DNA of 8,964 nt. It comes from Prolixibacteraceae bacterium (GTDB lineage: Bacteria; Bacteroidota; Bacteroidia; Bacteroidales; Prolixibacteraceae). Shown here in pieces: positions 1-7,382 of this stretch. The stretch is from the NCBI GenBank assembly GCA_003457135.1, contig DMSQ01000082.1:79071-88034 (forward strand). The letters run 5' to 3'. The translations under genes and the position numbers were made by a program. The number at the start of each line of letters is the position of its first letter. Within the stretch, counting starts at the first letter, position 1. Under the pieces are notes generated by a model. The model saw only the letters and a program-made list of their open reading frames with translations, was not told where the DNA came from and searched no databases.

Positions 1-45
1 TAGTTTTAAAGCGTACAAAGAAAGTAAAATAATTATTCATTATAA

Positions 46-52
46 AGGAGGG
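46..52 (+). promoter_or_regulatory. Strong Shine-Dalgarno site of the lipoprotein gene
   Basis: AGGAGGG lies six bases before the ATG at 59 and fixes that start. A near-perfect Shine-Dalgarno sequence is uncommon in Bacteroidota, which mostly initiate from A-rich leaders, and the other genes of this window lack one. This suggests efficient translation of the lipoprotein. Confidence 0.7.
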
Positions 53-58
53 TGTACT

Positions 59-1630
59 ATGAAAACAAAACTTCCAGTCATCGCAGTTGTTGCAATTTTG
101 GTCAGCGCATGTACTTCGGGAACTTACATGACCAAATCGTACGATGATGACATCTATTTTTCTCCCGGAGATGTACCACCTGTCGCTTTCGTTGAAGATG
201 AAGTTCCCGGAACTGAAAAATCAGCGGGAATAAAAAATTCGGATGCCAGAAATCAAAGAATTATTGTGAGCCGGACGGATAGAAATGCTGATGGATCTTT
301 ATCAGTAAATAATAAAATTTTTCAACCTGAACAACAAAATTCAGATGTCCAGTCTTACCAAATGGATGATCAGGAACTGGTTGAATCTGACACTACTGTT
401 TATTACGATGATGATCAGGTTAAATACGTTATAAATAACTATTACGACGATGATGACCTGGATTTTACCTACCGGATCAATCGGTTCCACAGGCCATTTT
501 GGGGAAGTTCATTGTTTTTTGACGACTGGTACTATGGATATTCACCTTATTATTCAGGATTTTATGGAGGCTATGGATGGGGTCATGGCTGGGGATGGGA
601 TCCCTGGTATTACGGAGGTTGGGGCTACCCATACAGCTACTACGGATACTATTCGCCTTTCTATTTTGGATTTGGTGGATATTGGGGTGGAGGTTTTGGT
701 GGCTACTATAACGGATATTATAACGGATATTACAATGGCTATTATGGAACAGGCGGTGGCTTCTACAGCAACCATGAGGTTTCCAGAAGAAGGGCGACCA
801 ATATGAATGTGCCGGATGGCGTATCGAACAACAATAATGCATCCCTTGGCGGAAGATCAAATAACCTGAAAGGCGGAAATGCAGAAATGCAATCCGGTGA
901 TCAAAATGGCGACCGCAGTACCTGGGTTGAAAACGGACATGTCAGGAGCCGCTCGATTGATGCAACAGGCAACAGCCAGGATACAAAAAATGCAACCATT
1001 GTAAATAACCGCAGAACAACTACCAATGCTGACGGCACCAGAAGTACCAGTTCCACAGGCAGACAAGTTCAGGGAACAAATGATTCGAGGACACAACAAA
1101 TGGTTCGTCCGGGAACCTCTTCCTCCGGAAATTCCCGTAGGTCATACGAACCTTCAACCACAGGCAGGACTTATAACCAGGGCAGGGCTGTTACTCAGGG
1201 TCAGAATTACACTCCAAGTTATAATAAACCCAGAGTTATAAATCAATCGAATTACAATAACAATAGTTATACCCGACCAATGACTTCAGAATCCGGCGCT
1301 CCGCGTTCGGCAGTAAGAAGCTCCAATTCCGGCAATTCCGGGTCAACTTATAGTCCACCCAGAAGTTCTTCAAGTATGAGACAAACCTACCAGTCCAGTT
1401 CTTCATACTCAAGGGGATCAAGTTCTTCTTCAGGAAGAAGTTCCTCCGGATATAGCAGTCCAAGTCAAGGCAGCAGTTCGCGTTCAAGCTACAGTCCACC
1501 TCCAAGCAGCAGTTCCTCATCAGGGGGTGGCGGCTACAGCGGTGGCAGTTCATCAGGAGGTAGCTCAGGAGGTAGTTCGGGAGGCAGTTCAGGTGGCAGC
1601 TCAGGAGGAGGTTCAGGACACAGACGTTAA
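59..1630 (+). CDS. Low-complexity lipoprotein, Tyr/Gly/Trp-rich then Ser/Gly-rich
   Basis: The product (523 residues) begins with a type II signal peptide: Lys at 2 and 4, a hydrophobic stretch at 5-17, and the lipobox V-S-A-C with the lipidated Cys at 18. It is therefore expected to be exported and membrane-anchored. The mature protein has three zones. Residues 19-140 are acidic, with Tyr-Asp runs such as YYDDD near 115 and 128. Residues 143-236 are extremely rich in Tyr, Gly, Trp and Phe, including four tandem YYNG-like units at about 216-230. The rest is polar, and from about 420 it becomes a Ser/Gly tail ending in repeated GGSS units before GHRR. No enzymatic domain is visible. Lipoproteins with this YDDD plus aromatic/Gly layout occur in other Bacteroidota as uncharacterised proteins. 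A surface or periplasmic structural role is inference. The porin gene follows after 54 bases with no terminator between, so the two may be co-transcribed. Confidence 0.9.
   Translation: MKTKLPVIAVVAILVSACTSGTYMTKSYDDDIYFSPGDVPPVAFVEDEVPGTEKSAGIKNSDARNQRIIVSRTDRNADGSLSVNNKIFQPEQQNSDVQSYQMDDQELVESDTTVYYDDDQVKYVINNYYDDDDLDFTYRINRFHRPFWGSSLFFDDWYYGYSPYYSGFYGGYGWGHGWGWDPWYYGGWGYPYSYYGYYSPFYFGFGGYWGGGFGGYYNGYYNGYYNGYYGTGGGFYSNHEVSRRRATNMNVPDGVSNNNNASLGGRSNNLKGGNAEMQSGDQNGDRSTWVENGHVRSRSIDATGNSQDTKNATIVNNRRTTTNADGTRSTSSTGRQVQGTNDSRTQQMVRPGTSSSGNSRRSYEPSTTGRTYNQGRAVTQGQNYTPSYNKPRVINQSNYNNNSYTRPMTSESGAPRSAVRSSNSGNSGSTYSPPRSSSSMRQTYQSSSSYSRGSSSSSGRSSSGYSSPSQGSSSRSSYSPPPSSSSSSGGGGYSGGSSSGGSSGGSSGGSSGGSSGGGSGHRR
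710..745 (+). repeat. Short in-frame tandem repeat encoding YYNG units
   Basis: About three 12-base units of the type TATTATAACGGA, diverged at third codon positions, encode successive Tyr-Tyr-Asn-Gly tetrapeptides in the aromatic zone of the lipoprotein. Unit number may vary between strains by slippage without breaking the frame. Confidence 0.6.
1545..1617 (+). repeat. In-frame GGSS-encoding tandem repeat
   Basis: Degenerate 12-base units (GGAGGTAGCTCA and variants) encode repeated Gly-Gly-Ser-Ser at the C terminus of the lipoprotein. The units differ at synonymous positions. The result is a flexible, unstructured tail. Confidence 0.65.
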
Positions 1631-1684
1631 GTGCAAACAATTTGACAAAGAACTCAATTCACACAAACTTCAAATACAGAAAAC

Positions 1685-3178
1685 ATGAAAAGATTAGTAT
1701 ATACCATTAGTATCTTGCTGATTTCGTGCAGCGCTTTTGCTCAGGATTTGACAGATGCACTAAGATATTCAAACTATCACATTAGTGGAACAGCACGGTC
1801 GGCAGCCATGGGGAACGCATTTGGTGCTTTGGGTGGTGATTTTACTTCACTTAGTATCAATCCTGCCGGCGTTGCGGTTTACCGTTCAGGTGAGTTTACC
1901 TTTACACCTTCTGTAGGAAAAATCAGTATTGACGGAACCTACCTCGGAAATACAGCCAATGATTCGAAATATAATGTAAGCATAGACAACCTTGGATATG
2001 TAACCACTATTTCGACCGGCGAAAACAGCGAAACCGGATTGGTAAGCTTAAGTTTTGGTTTAGGGTTTAACCGGTTGGGAAGTTTTTCGATGAATATGCT
2101 TGCTGAAGGTGCAAATGCAAACCATTCCCTTTTGGCATATTTTACAAACAACGTAAATAACCCGGTAATCAATTCCGACGATTTTGATCCGTATTACGAA
2201 CGCCTGGCCTGGGATACCTATCTTCTGAACTATGACGACCAAAATCAGGAATATTTTAACGATATTACCGATAACGGCTACGGACAATCGCAACGCAAAA
2301 CAGCCGACCGCAGGGGATATATCAATGAATACCTGGTATCGTTCGGAGCGAATTTCAACCATAAATTCTATGTTGGCGGAACCTTGGGCATTCATGATAT
2401 TTATTTTAAAGAAAATGCTAATTTATATGAATGGGATGAAAAAAATAATATCCCTTACTTCAACGAGCTCAACTTCAACACTTACCTGAAAACTACCGGA
2501 AACGGATTTAACCTGAAACTTGGATTTATTTACAAACCTATCAACAATTTAAGGCTTGGAGTTGCTGTTCATTCACCTACTTTCTACAGATTTAATGACG
2601 CGTACGACAGTAATATGACCTCGTCAATTACCTACCTTGAGGATGGTAAAACCGAAAAATATTCGGCTCAACCTGATAAAGAGGGAGTGTATGATTACGA
2701 AATTGAAACACCTCTGAAAGCCATTTTCAGCGGAGCTTATGTGATTGGCAAATCAGGGTTAATCAGTGTTGATTACGAGATTGTTGATTATTCAACAGCA
2801 AAACTGAAAAACGGAAGTGACGGATATGCTTATCACGATGAAAATGCGACGATTAAGAATGCATACAAAACTGTTGGAAACCTTCATCTCGGAGGCGAAT
2901 ACAGGGTACATAAGAATTTCAGCCTGAGAGCCGGATACGAAAATTTCCCTAGTGTTTACAAAAAAACTTACCTGAATTCAGTAAATCCAAATGGACAATC
3001 TACCTATTCAACTGTTTCAGGAGGTTTTGGATTCAAACAAGGAAAATATTTCTTCGATGCTACGGTAAAACGGATTTTAAATGATGAATCTTTAAAGCTA
3101 TATCCCGGAGCCATCAATATGGCCGATTATAACGTTTCGCAAAACAATGTCATATTCACTCTTGGGTATAAATTCTGA
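1685..3178 (+). CDS. FadL/OmpP1/TodX-family outer-membrane beta-barrel protein
   Basis: This 497-residue protein is expected to be a monomeric outer-membrane channel. Family members carry hydrophobic compounds such as long-chain fatty acids or aromatics; the substrate here cannot be told. Residues 1-19 form a signal peptide with a signal peptidase I site (AFA before Gln 20). The N-terminal part has the family pattern: ARSAAMGNAFGALGGD at 37-52, then SINPAG at 57-62 leading into the first strands. The remainder alternates polar and aromatic or hydrophobic residues as in beta strands, and the chain ends in Phe (LGYKF), the usual barrel-assembly signal. The length suits the family. The motif L-I-S-C at 12-15 formally resembles a lipobox, but a barrel fold and the AFA-Q site make lipidation unlikely. 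The gene follows the lipoprotein gene closely and is closed by a terminator. Confidence 0.88.
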   Translation: MKRLVYTISILLISCSAFAQDLTDALRYSNYHISGTARSAAMGNAFGALGGDFTSLSINPAGVAVYRSGEFTFTPSVGKISIDGTYLGNTANDSKYNVSIDNLGYVTTISTGENSETGLVSLSFGLGFNRLGSFSMNMLAEGANANHSLLAYFTNNVNNPVINSDDFDPYYERLAWDTYLLNYDDQNQEYFNDITDNGYGQSQRKTADRRGYINEYLVSFGANFNHKFYVGGTLGIHDIYFKENANLYEWDEKNNIPYFNELNFNTYLKTTGNGFNLKLGFIYKPINNLRLGVAVHSPTFYRFNDAYDSNMTSSITYLEDGKTEKYSAQPDKEGVYDYEIETPLKAIFSGAYVIGKSGLISVDYEIVDYSTAKLKNGSDGYAYHDENATIKNAYKTVGNLHLGGEYRVHKNFSLRAGYENFPSVYKKTYLNSVNPNGQSTYSTVSGGFGFKQGKYFFDATVKRILNDESLKLYPGAINMADYNVSQNNVIFTLGYKF

Positions 3179-3195
3179 TTTTAAAGATATAGATG

Positions 3196-3228
3196 AAAAG
3201 CCGGTTAATCATAGCCGGCTTTTCTTTT
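3196..3228 (+). terminator. Rho-independent terminator after the porin gene
   Basis: AAAAGCCGG (3196-3204) pairs perfectly with CCGGCTTTT (3215-3223), extendable by a G-U and a U-A pair, leaving a small loop. A T-rich run (TTTTCTTTT) follows. It starts 17 bases after the porin stop codon and closes the envelope-gene unit. Confidence 0.88.
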
Positions 3229-3354
3229 ACCCTAACTTTTCCCATCTATTGCTTCCTTTTTCAAACTAACAACTTCTCATGATATCATTTTCTTGCAAAA
3301 AGTTTTTTTTTCAAGTTCCTTTACCTTAAATTAGCTTAATCTAACGGACAATAT

Positions 3355-3627
3355 ATGGCTCATTTTATTGAAATCGCTTTCAATGTGGCGATGAAATCAT
3401 TTGAAGAGGCAGAAGTGAATGGCAGCAGATGGCGCATGGGTGACTTCCTGACCTCAAAATGGCTTCAGAAAAAGAATATTAATCTCGACGAAATAGTTGA
3501 ATTTTCCAAAAATATGCCCGACTCAAAAATTGTGGTAATCGGAGAAGGTCCTTCAGAAGGATTTTACATTTACTCACAAAAACAGAAAACATGTTATAAA
3601 TTTGAGCAGAAATTGGCAGAAGTTTAA
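3355..3627 (+). CDS. Small conserved-looking protein of unknown function (90 aa)
   Basis: I do not recognise a family. The 90-residue product is soluble, without signal peptide or membrane segment. It has a helical N-terminal half (MAHFIEIAFNVAMKSFEEAEV, then a segment containing WRMGDFLTSKWLQKK). The C-terminal half looks like short strands: SKIVVIGEG at about 57-65, GFYIYSQ, then KTCYKFEQK. The gene is the first of a tight + strand cluster, with the methyltransferase ATG only three bases after its stop. Co-transcription and a shared process with the downstream genes are therefore likely. The 128-base gap before it holds T-rich sequence but no promoter I would defend. Coding status rests on the operon spacing and the globular composition. 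Confidence 0.75.
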   Translation: MAHFIEIAFNVAMKSFEEAEVNGSRWRMGDFLTSKWLQKKNINLDEIVEFSKNMPDSKIVVIGEGPSEGFYIYSQKQKTCYKFEQKLAEV

Positions 3628-3630
3628 TTC

Positions 3631-4368
3631 ATGGAAAATATGAGTATGACTCCTCATTTTGGAGACCCGATTGGCAGAGCGGTTTTTGACTATCATTTCA
3701 ATTCAATCAATCAACCAATCATTATTCATTCTGAAGATTTTGATGACGATTTTATCGAGACTTCATACTTATTCAGGCCTTACAAGCAGATGCCAGCCCT
3801 CGAAAAGAAAGCCATGAACCTTTGTCGTGGATCTATTCTGGACATTGGAGCCTGCGCCGGCCCTCATTCGGTTTACCTTCAGGAAAAAGGTTTTGAGGTT
3901 ACAGCTCTCGAAACCTCTTCTCTTTGCTGCCAGGTTTTAAAAAGCCGGAATATTCATATTGTCATTCAGGAGGATATTTTTAAATTCAACCATCATACTT
4001 TCGACACTATTTTGTTGCTTATGAATGGAACCGGAATTGCCGGAACACTACATGGACTGGACGTATTGCTGCACCAACTTAAAAAATTGCTCAATCCCGG
4101 AGGTCAGATTCTGATGGATTCGTCAGACCTGATTTTTTTGTTCGAACAGGAAGATGGCGCAGCCCTCGTGGATATTTCTGCCGGTAAATATTACGGTGAA
4201 CTGGTATTTCAGACCGAATACCAAAACTGGATCAGCCAACCATTTCCCTGGTTATATATTGATGTTGATAACCTGAAAAGCGCAATCGAAAAAAATCAGC
4301 TTAAGCTCAATAAACTATTCAAAGGGTTGCATTACGATTATATGGCCCAAATAACTTTTTCACAATGA
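3631..4368 (+). CDS. Class I SAM-dependent methyltransferase
   Basis: The 245-residue protein has a Rossmann-type SAM-binding core. Motif I is ILDIGACAG at 69-77, the acidic residue ending strand 2 is Glu 94 (VTALETS), QED lies at 113-115, and DTILLLMNGTGIAG at 125-138 is the strand 4 region. LLNPGGQILMDSSD at 153-166 is the post-III segment usual in this fold. The C-terminal part (YYGELVFQTEYQ, then PFPWLYIDVDNL) fits an uncharacterised Bacteroidota methyltransferase group that acts on unknown substrates. One oddity is that the middle glycine of the glycine-rich motif (DxGxGxG) is Cys 75, encoded by TGC and one base from GGC. Initiation could also be at Met 4 or Met 6. The stop overlaps the next start as ATGA, implying translational coupling to the DUF4954 gene. 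Confidence 0.85.
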   Translation: MENMSMTPHFGDPIGRAVFDYHFNSINQPIIIHSEDFDDDFIETSYLFRPYKQMPALEKKAMNLCRGSILDIGACAGPHSVYLQEKGFEVTALETSSLCCQVLKSRNIHIVIQEDIFKFNHHTFDTILLLMNGTGIAGTLHGLDVLLHQLKKLLNPGGQILMDSSDLIFLFEQEDGAALVDISAGKYYGELVFQTEYQNWISQPFPWLYIDVDNLKSAIEKNQLKLNKLFKGLHYDYMAQITFSQ

Positions 4369-6386
4369 AAGACATAAAAAACACACCCCCGTACCGGAAA
4401 CTTTCGCCTGCTGAAGTTGAAATTCTGAAACAGCAGGGATGTTCAGCTACCGATTGGATGCAGATTTTAGTTGGTCAGGCATTCATTCCTGAACATGTCC
4501 GTCAGGTACAATTTTCAGGATCAGTCAGGATTGGCGATAACTCAGGAACCGTTGAGTTCAGCGGCGGGATTACCCGGAATTGCGGAATATACAATGCCAG
4601 TATTCACAATTGCACCATTGGCGATCGTGTTTATATTCATCAAATTTCCAACTACATCGCCAATTACGATATTCACGATCACGTCATCCTCGAAAATATT
4701 GAGCAGTGTTTCGTTGACGGAGAAACTTGCTTTGGCAATGGGATTAAAGTTTCGACACTCGACGAAACCGGTGGCAGGGGAGTCATGATTTACGATAAAT
4801 TATCGGCACACCTGGCTTATTTTCTGGCCTGGTATAAACACCGGTATTGCCTGATAGAAGAATTGGAGTTAAAAATCGCAGCATACGCCGAATCAGTAAA
4901 AAGTACCCGTGGGACCATAGGTTCTCACTCTGTTATTCGCAACTGCCGATCAATAAAAAACGTCAAATTCGGGCCTTACAGTCAGGCATTGGGCTGTACG
5001 CGCATCGAAAACGGATCGGTTAACAGCAACGAATTTGCCCCTGTAAAATTGGGTTCAGGAATCATTGCCGAAAATTTCATTGTATCTTCCGGCGCCGAAA
5101 TTTCAGACGGAACTATTGTTTCGCATTGTTTTATCGGACAAGGCTGTATTCTTGGAAAACAATATTCTGCCGAAAATTCGTTGTTTTTTGCCAACTGCCA
5201 GGGATTTCATGGCGAAGCATGTTCTATTTTTGGCGGGCCATACACGGTCACACACCACAAGTCAACTTTGCTGATTGCCGGAATGTTCTCTTTTTGTAAT
5301 GCTGGCAGCGGATCGAACCAAAGTAACCACATGTATAAGCTGGGACCAATCCACCACGGAATTGTTGAACGCGGATCAAAAACAACCTCCGACTCTTACA
5401 TTCTCTGGCCGGCAAAAATTGGCGCTTTCAGCCTGGTCATGGGACGACATTATAAAAATACTGATACTTCAGACCTGCCATTTTCGTATTTGATTGAAAA
5501 CAAAGACGACAGTTGGATTGCCCCCGGAGTCAACCTTCGGAGCGTTGGGACCATCCGCGACGTGATGAAGTGGCCACGACGAGATATACGTAAAGATCCG
5601 GAGAAGCTGGATTGTATCAATTTCAATCTACTTAGCCCTTTTACTATATTCAAAATGCAGAAAGGACTTGAAATCCTGAACAGTCTTAAAGAAATTTCAG
5701 GTGAAACAACCGGAGTATTTACCTATCGGAATGCCCTGATCAGCAAAAACGCCCTCGAAAAAGGCATTAATTTATATGAAAAAGCTATTTATAAATTTCT
5801 GGGGAATTCTGTGATTTCGAGGCTTGAAAAAGATAATATTCAAACCATTGAAGACCTGCGGGAATGCCTGAACCCAAAGGATAAAACCGGACAGGGTGAA
5901 TGGAGCGATCTGGCTGGGCTGATTGCACCGAGAACCGAGATCAACAGGCTGATTGAAAGCATTGAAGGCAAGGAATTGGCAAGTTTGGAGGAAATTGAAC
6001 AGGAATTCAAAAACATCCATTCCAATTATTACGAATACGAATGGACATGGGCCGCTGAACTGCTGGTTCAAATTACAGGTAAAAAAATTGAGAATCTGGA
6101 AATAAAAGATATGATCAACCTGATTCAAAAATGGAAAGAAAGCGTTATTGGATTGGATGAGCTGTTATATGAAGATGCCAAAAAAGAATTCAGGTTAGAT
6201 TCAATGACTGGTTTTGGTATGGATGGCAACAAAGTGACCCAAAAGCTCGATTTCGAAAAAGTTAGAGGTAGATTTGAAAACAACGATTTCGTTAACGAGA
6301 TTATTAGCCATATTAAACGAAAAACCCTGCTTGGTGAAAAAATAATTGAACGATTGAAAACGATTGAAAAGAAAAATCAGAATTAG
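4365..6386 (+). CDS. DUF4954-family left-handed beta-helix protein
   Basis: The 673-residue product matches the Bacteroidota DUF4954 family in length and in a distinctive central segment. That segment is HGEACSIFGGPYTVTHHKS at 282-300, LLIAGMFSFCNAGSGSNQSNH at 302-322, KLGPIHHGIVERGSKT at 325-340 and DLPFSYLIEN at 370-379. Hexapeptide-like repeats (isoleucine or valine every six residues, e.g. ASIHNCTIGDRVYIHQI and GAEISDGTIVSHCFIGQGCI) run through about 45-130 and 182-290. They indicate a left-handed parallel beta-helix like those of sugar-nucleotide pyrophosphorylases and acyltransferases. No nucleotidyltransferase signature is seen. Residues from about 430 onward are charged and helical. 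The biochemical activity is unknown; GlmU-like annotation would be over-interpretation. The start overlaps the methyltransferase stop, which supports both the start choice and a joint function. No terminator is visible in the 37 bases after it. Confidence 0.9.
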   Translation: MKDIKNTPPYRKLSPAEVEILKQQGCSATDWMQILVGQAFIPEHVRQVQFSGSVRIGDNSGTVEFSGGITRNCGIYNASIHNCTIGDRVYIHQISNYIANYDIHDHVILENIEQCFVDGETCFGNGIKVSTLDETGGRGVMIYDKLSAHLAYFLAWYKHRYCLIEELELKIAAYAESVKSTRGTIGSHSVIRNCRSIKNVKFGPYSQALGCTRIENGSVNSNEFAPVKLGSGIIAENFIVSSGAEISDGTIVSHCFIGQGCILGKQYSAENSLFFANCQGFHGEACSIFGGPYTVTHHKSTLLIAGMFSFCNAGSGSNQSNHMYKLGPIHHGIVERGSKTTSDSYILWPAKIGAFSLVMGRHYKNTDTSDLPFSYLIENKDDSWIAPGVNLRSVGTIRDVMKWPRRDIRKDPEKLDCINFNLLSPFTIFKMQKGLEILNSLKEISGETTGVFTYRNALISKNALEKGINLYEKAIYKFLGNSVISRLEKDNIQTIEDLRECLNPKDKTGQGEWSDLAGLIAPRTEINRLIESIEGKELASLEEIEQEFKNIHSNYYEYEWTWAAELLVQITGKKIENLEIKDMINLIQKWKESVIGLDELLYEDAKKEFRLDSMTGFGMDGNKVTQKLDFEKVRGRFENNDFVNEIISHIKRKTLLGEKIIERLKTIEKKNQN

Positions 6387-6423
6387 TTTGCTTATGACCG
6401 TCCCTAAGTTTTTATTGTATCCA

Positions 6424-6834
6424 TCACTCCACCCTGACAACCTTTTCCTTCCCGTCTTTGGTATTGAGTTTTATAAACGGATTGTTGCTTCGCGACAGAA
6501 TTTGTACATAACCCGCATCGCCTCCCAATACAAGACCTGAACCGTCCTCGGTTGCAGCCAGCTTCACATTAGGGCCGCCCTTTGAATCAATCAATCGCAG
6601 GATCACGGTTTCCGGATAACCTTGGGAGCCATCGGGCATTTTGAAATCGGCTTCTGCCGGCAAAACCTTGATTTCAGCACGAACTCGTCCCTGATCATCC
6701 ATCAGTTCGAACGCCTTTCCCCGAACGACCGAGGCAACATCAGGTTTTAAAGACGTGTTAATCAGAAACAGTATAACCAGCAAAACGACCAAATTAATTA
6801 CTGTAAGCGCCACGGTGAATCGTTGTGTTTTCAT
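6424..6834 (-). CDS. Single-pass membrane protein with repeated beta motif, unknown function
   Basis: The 136-residue protein has one N-terminal transmembrane helix (about 8-26, VALTVINLVVLLVILFLI) after a short basic head. It is predicted to be anchored in the inner membrane with the rest in the periplasm; it could also be an uncleaved signal. The soluble part contains three related strands of the form hydrophobic-x-D-x-x-G-x-x-R/K: FELMDDQGRVRAEI at 42-55, ILRLIDSKGGPNVKL at 78-92 and IKLNTKDGKEKVVRV at 121-135. Similar small proteins with 'DxxGxxR' repeats exist in many bacteria without known function. The gene converges on the DUF4954 gene with a 37-base gap and is transcribed alone. Upstream on its own strand lies about 65 bp of AT-rich sequence with no clear promoter match. 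Confidence 0.8.
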   Translation of the reverse strand: MKTQRFTVALTVINLVVLLVILFLINTSLKPDVASVVRGKAFELMDDQGRVRAEIKVLPAEADFKMPDGSQGYPETVILRLIDSKGGPNVKLAATEDGSGLVLGGDAGYVQILSRSNNPFIKLNTKDGKEKVVRVE

Positions 6835-6963
6835 AGTTCGGGGATTTAAAAGGAGTTTAATATTATCTGAAACATTGTGCTTTCCAATCCATAACCAATG
6901 ACAGATGAGATAAGTTCAATTGAAAAGACATTTGCAGAATCCACTGATCCGATGACTCGGAGT

Positions 6964-7113
6964 CTCCCTTCGATATGCTTCGCTACTCAGGGAGCAGCTC
7001 TTTGAATAACGGCATCAGTTCTTAAAAGCATAAAAACGCAAACGTTCAAAAAAGTGAAGCACCCGGCAGAGCGCTGCTCCGCTCCCTGAGCGCCAAAGGC
7101 AGTCGAAGGGAGC
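6964..7113. repeat. REPIN-like element 1 (two inverted REP arms plus spacer)
   Basis: The left arm at 6964-6995 reads CTCCCTTCGA...TCAGGGAGC. The right arm at 7081-7113 reads GCTCCCTGAGC...GTCGAAGGGAGC and is its imperfect reverse complement. The 85-base spacer contains CTTTGAATA and CAAACGTTCAAAAAAG, both shared with element 2. Total length is 150 bases against 149 for element 2. The CCCTGAGC/GTCGAAGGG core is of the REP type that is scattered in many bacterial genomes. REP pairs in inverted order are called REPINs and are thought to be moved by REP-associated tyrosine transposases. No such gene lies in this window. Confidence 0.8.
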
Positions 7114-7124
7114 ATTTCCAATGC

Positions 7125-7180
7125 TTTTTTACCCGCACCGCAAATCTTTCGCATAATTCAACGCACTGAACATCGGATTT
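7125..7180 (+). repeat. CAAATCTTT repeat, copy A
   Basis: Starts with T6-ACCC, then GCACCGCAAATCTTTC, ATAATTCA, GCACTGAACAT and GATTT. It aligns with copies at 8048, 8406 and 8625. As in copy D, it begins a few bases after the right arm of a REPIN. The promoter-like end seen in copies B and D is replaced here by unrelated sequence. Confidence 0.7.
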
Positions 7181-7270
7181 GTTTATTATACAAGTATTTC
7201 GGTGAAAACAAATATTAGGTATGCTACCGGAAAACCCTTGCAATTATACTGCAATCTCGATTTTTTGATG

Positions 7271-7278
7271 TATATTTG
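7271..7278 (+). promoter_or_regulatory. Bacteroidota -7 promoter box (TATATTTG)
   Basis: TATATTTG matches the Bacteroidota TAnnTTTG consensus exactly and lies four bases before the ATG at 7283, upstream of the GNAT-like gene. No good -33 TTTG is seen at the usual 19-21 base distance. If it is used, the transcript would have almost no leader before that ATG. Confidence 0.45.
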
Positions 7279-7282
7279 TTCG

Positions 7283-7382
7283 ATGAGTAAAAAGATGTCA
7301 ACATATTGACATAGAGATTGATAAACTGACTAATAGTATAGAGAATGTAATTACCGGGGATAGTTTCGATACTGAAGTTAGT
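7283..7382 (+). other. Displaced 5' coding segment of the GNAT-like gene (probable frameshift)
   Basis: The ATG at 7283 opens a frame that stops after MSKKMSTY at 7307-7309. One frame over, codons from 7299 encode QHIDIEIDKLTNSIENVITG then DSFDTEVS and run straight into the downstream open frame. This looks like the genuine N-terminal region of the family. Removing one A from the run near 7289-7293, or from CAACA at 7299-7303, would join ATG 7283 to the rest. It is therefore either a real single-base insertion or a homopolymer sequencing error. Confidence 0.6.

Larger units (their letters stand above)
6835..7282. other. Gene-free stretch holding a REPIN-like element and a repeat copy
   Basis: These 448 bases carry no convincing gene. 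From left to right they hold: the upstream region of the - strand membrane protein; a hairpin-arm-like sequence at 6943-6957; a REPIN-like element at 6964-7113; the first copy of the CAAATCTTT repeat at 7125-7180; a short inverted repeat (TTGCA...TGCAA, 7238-7254); and a promoter-like TATATTTG box at 7271-7278. The stretch marks the border between housekeeping-type genes and the mosaic accessory segment. Confidence 0.7.

Noticed and set aside
450..860. Several overlapping open frames on both strands (450-806 +, 477-860 -, 554-775 -)
   Set aside because: They are shadows of the Tyr/Gly-rich coding sequence of the lipoprotein, whose codon bias leaves other frames open. None has a start context or family likeness.
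5772..6128. 118-codon open frame on the - strand
   Set aside because: It lies fully inside the well-supported DUF4954 gene and its composition is that of an antisense shadow.
6898..7005. 35-codon + strand open frame beginning MTDEISSIEKTFAES
   Set aside because: It ends within the REP arm and has no ribosome site or recognisable family. It could be a gene remnant, but the evidence is too thin.
7046..7243. 65-codon open frame on the - strand
   Set aside because: It runs across a REP arm and a repeat copy; REP sequences often leave frames open by chance.
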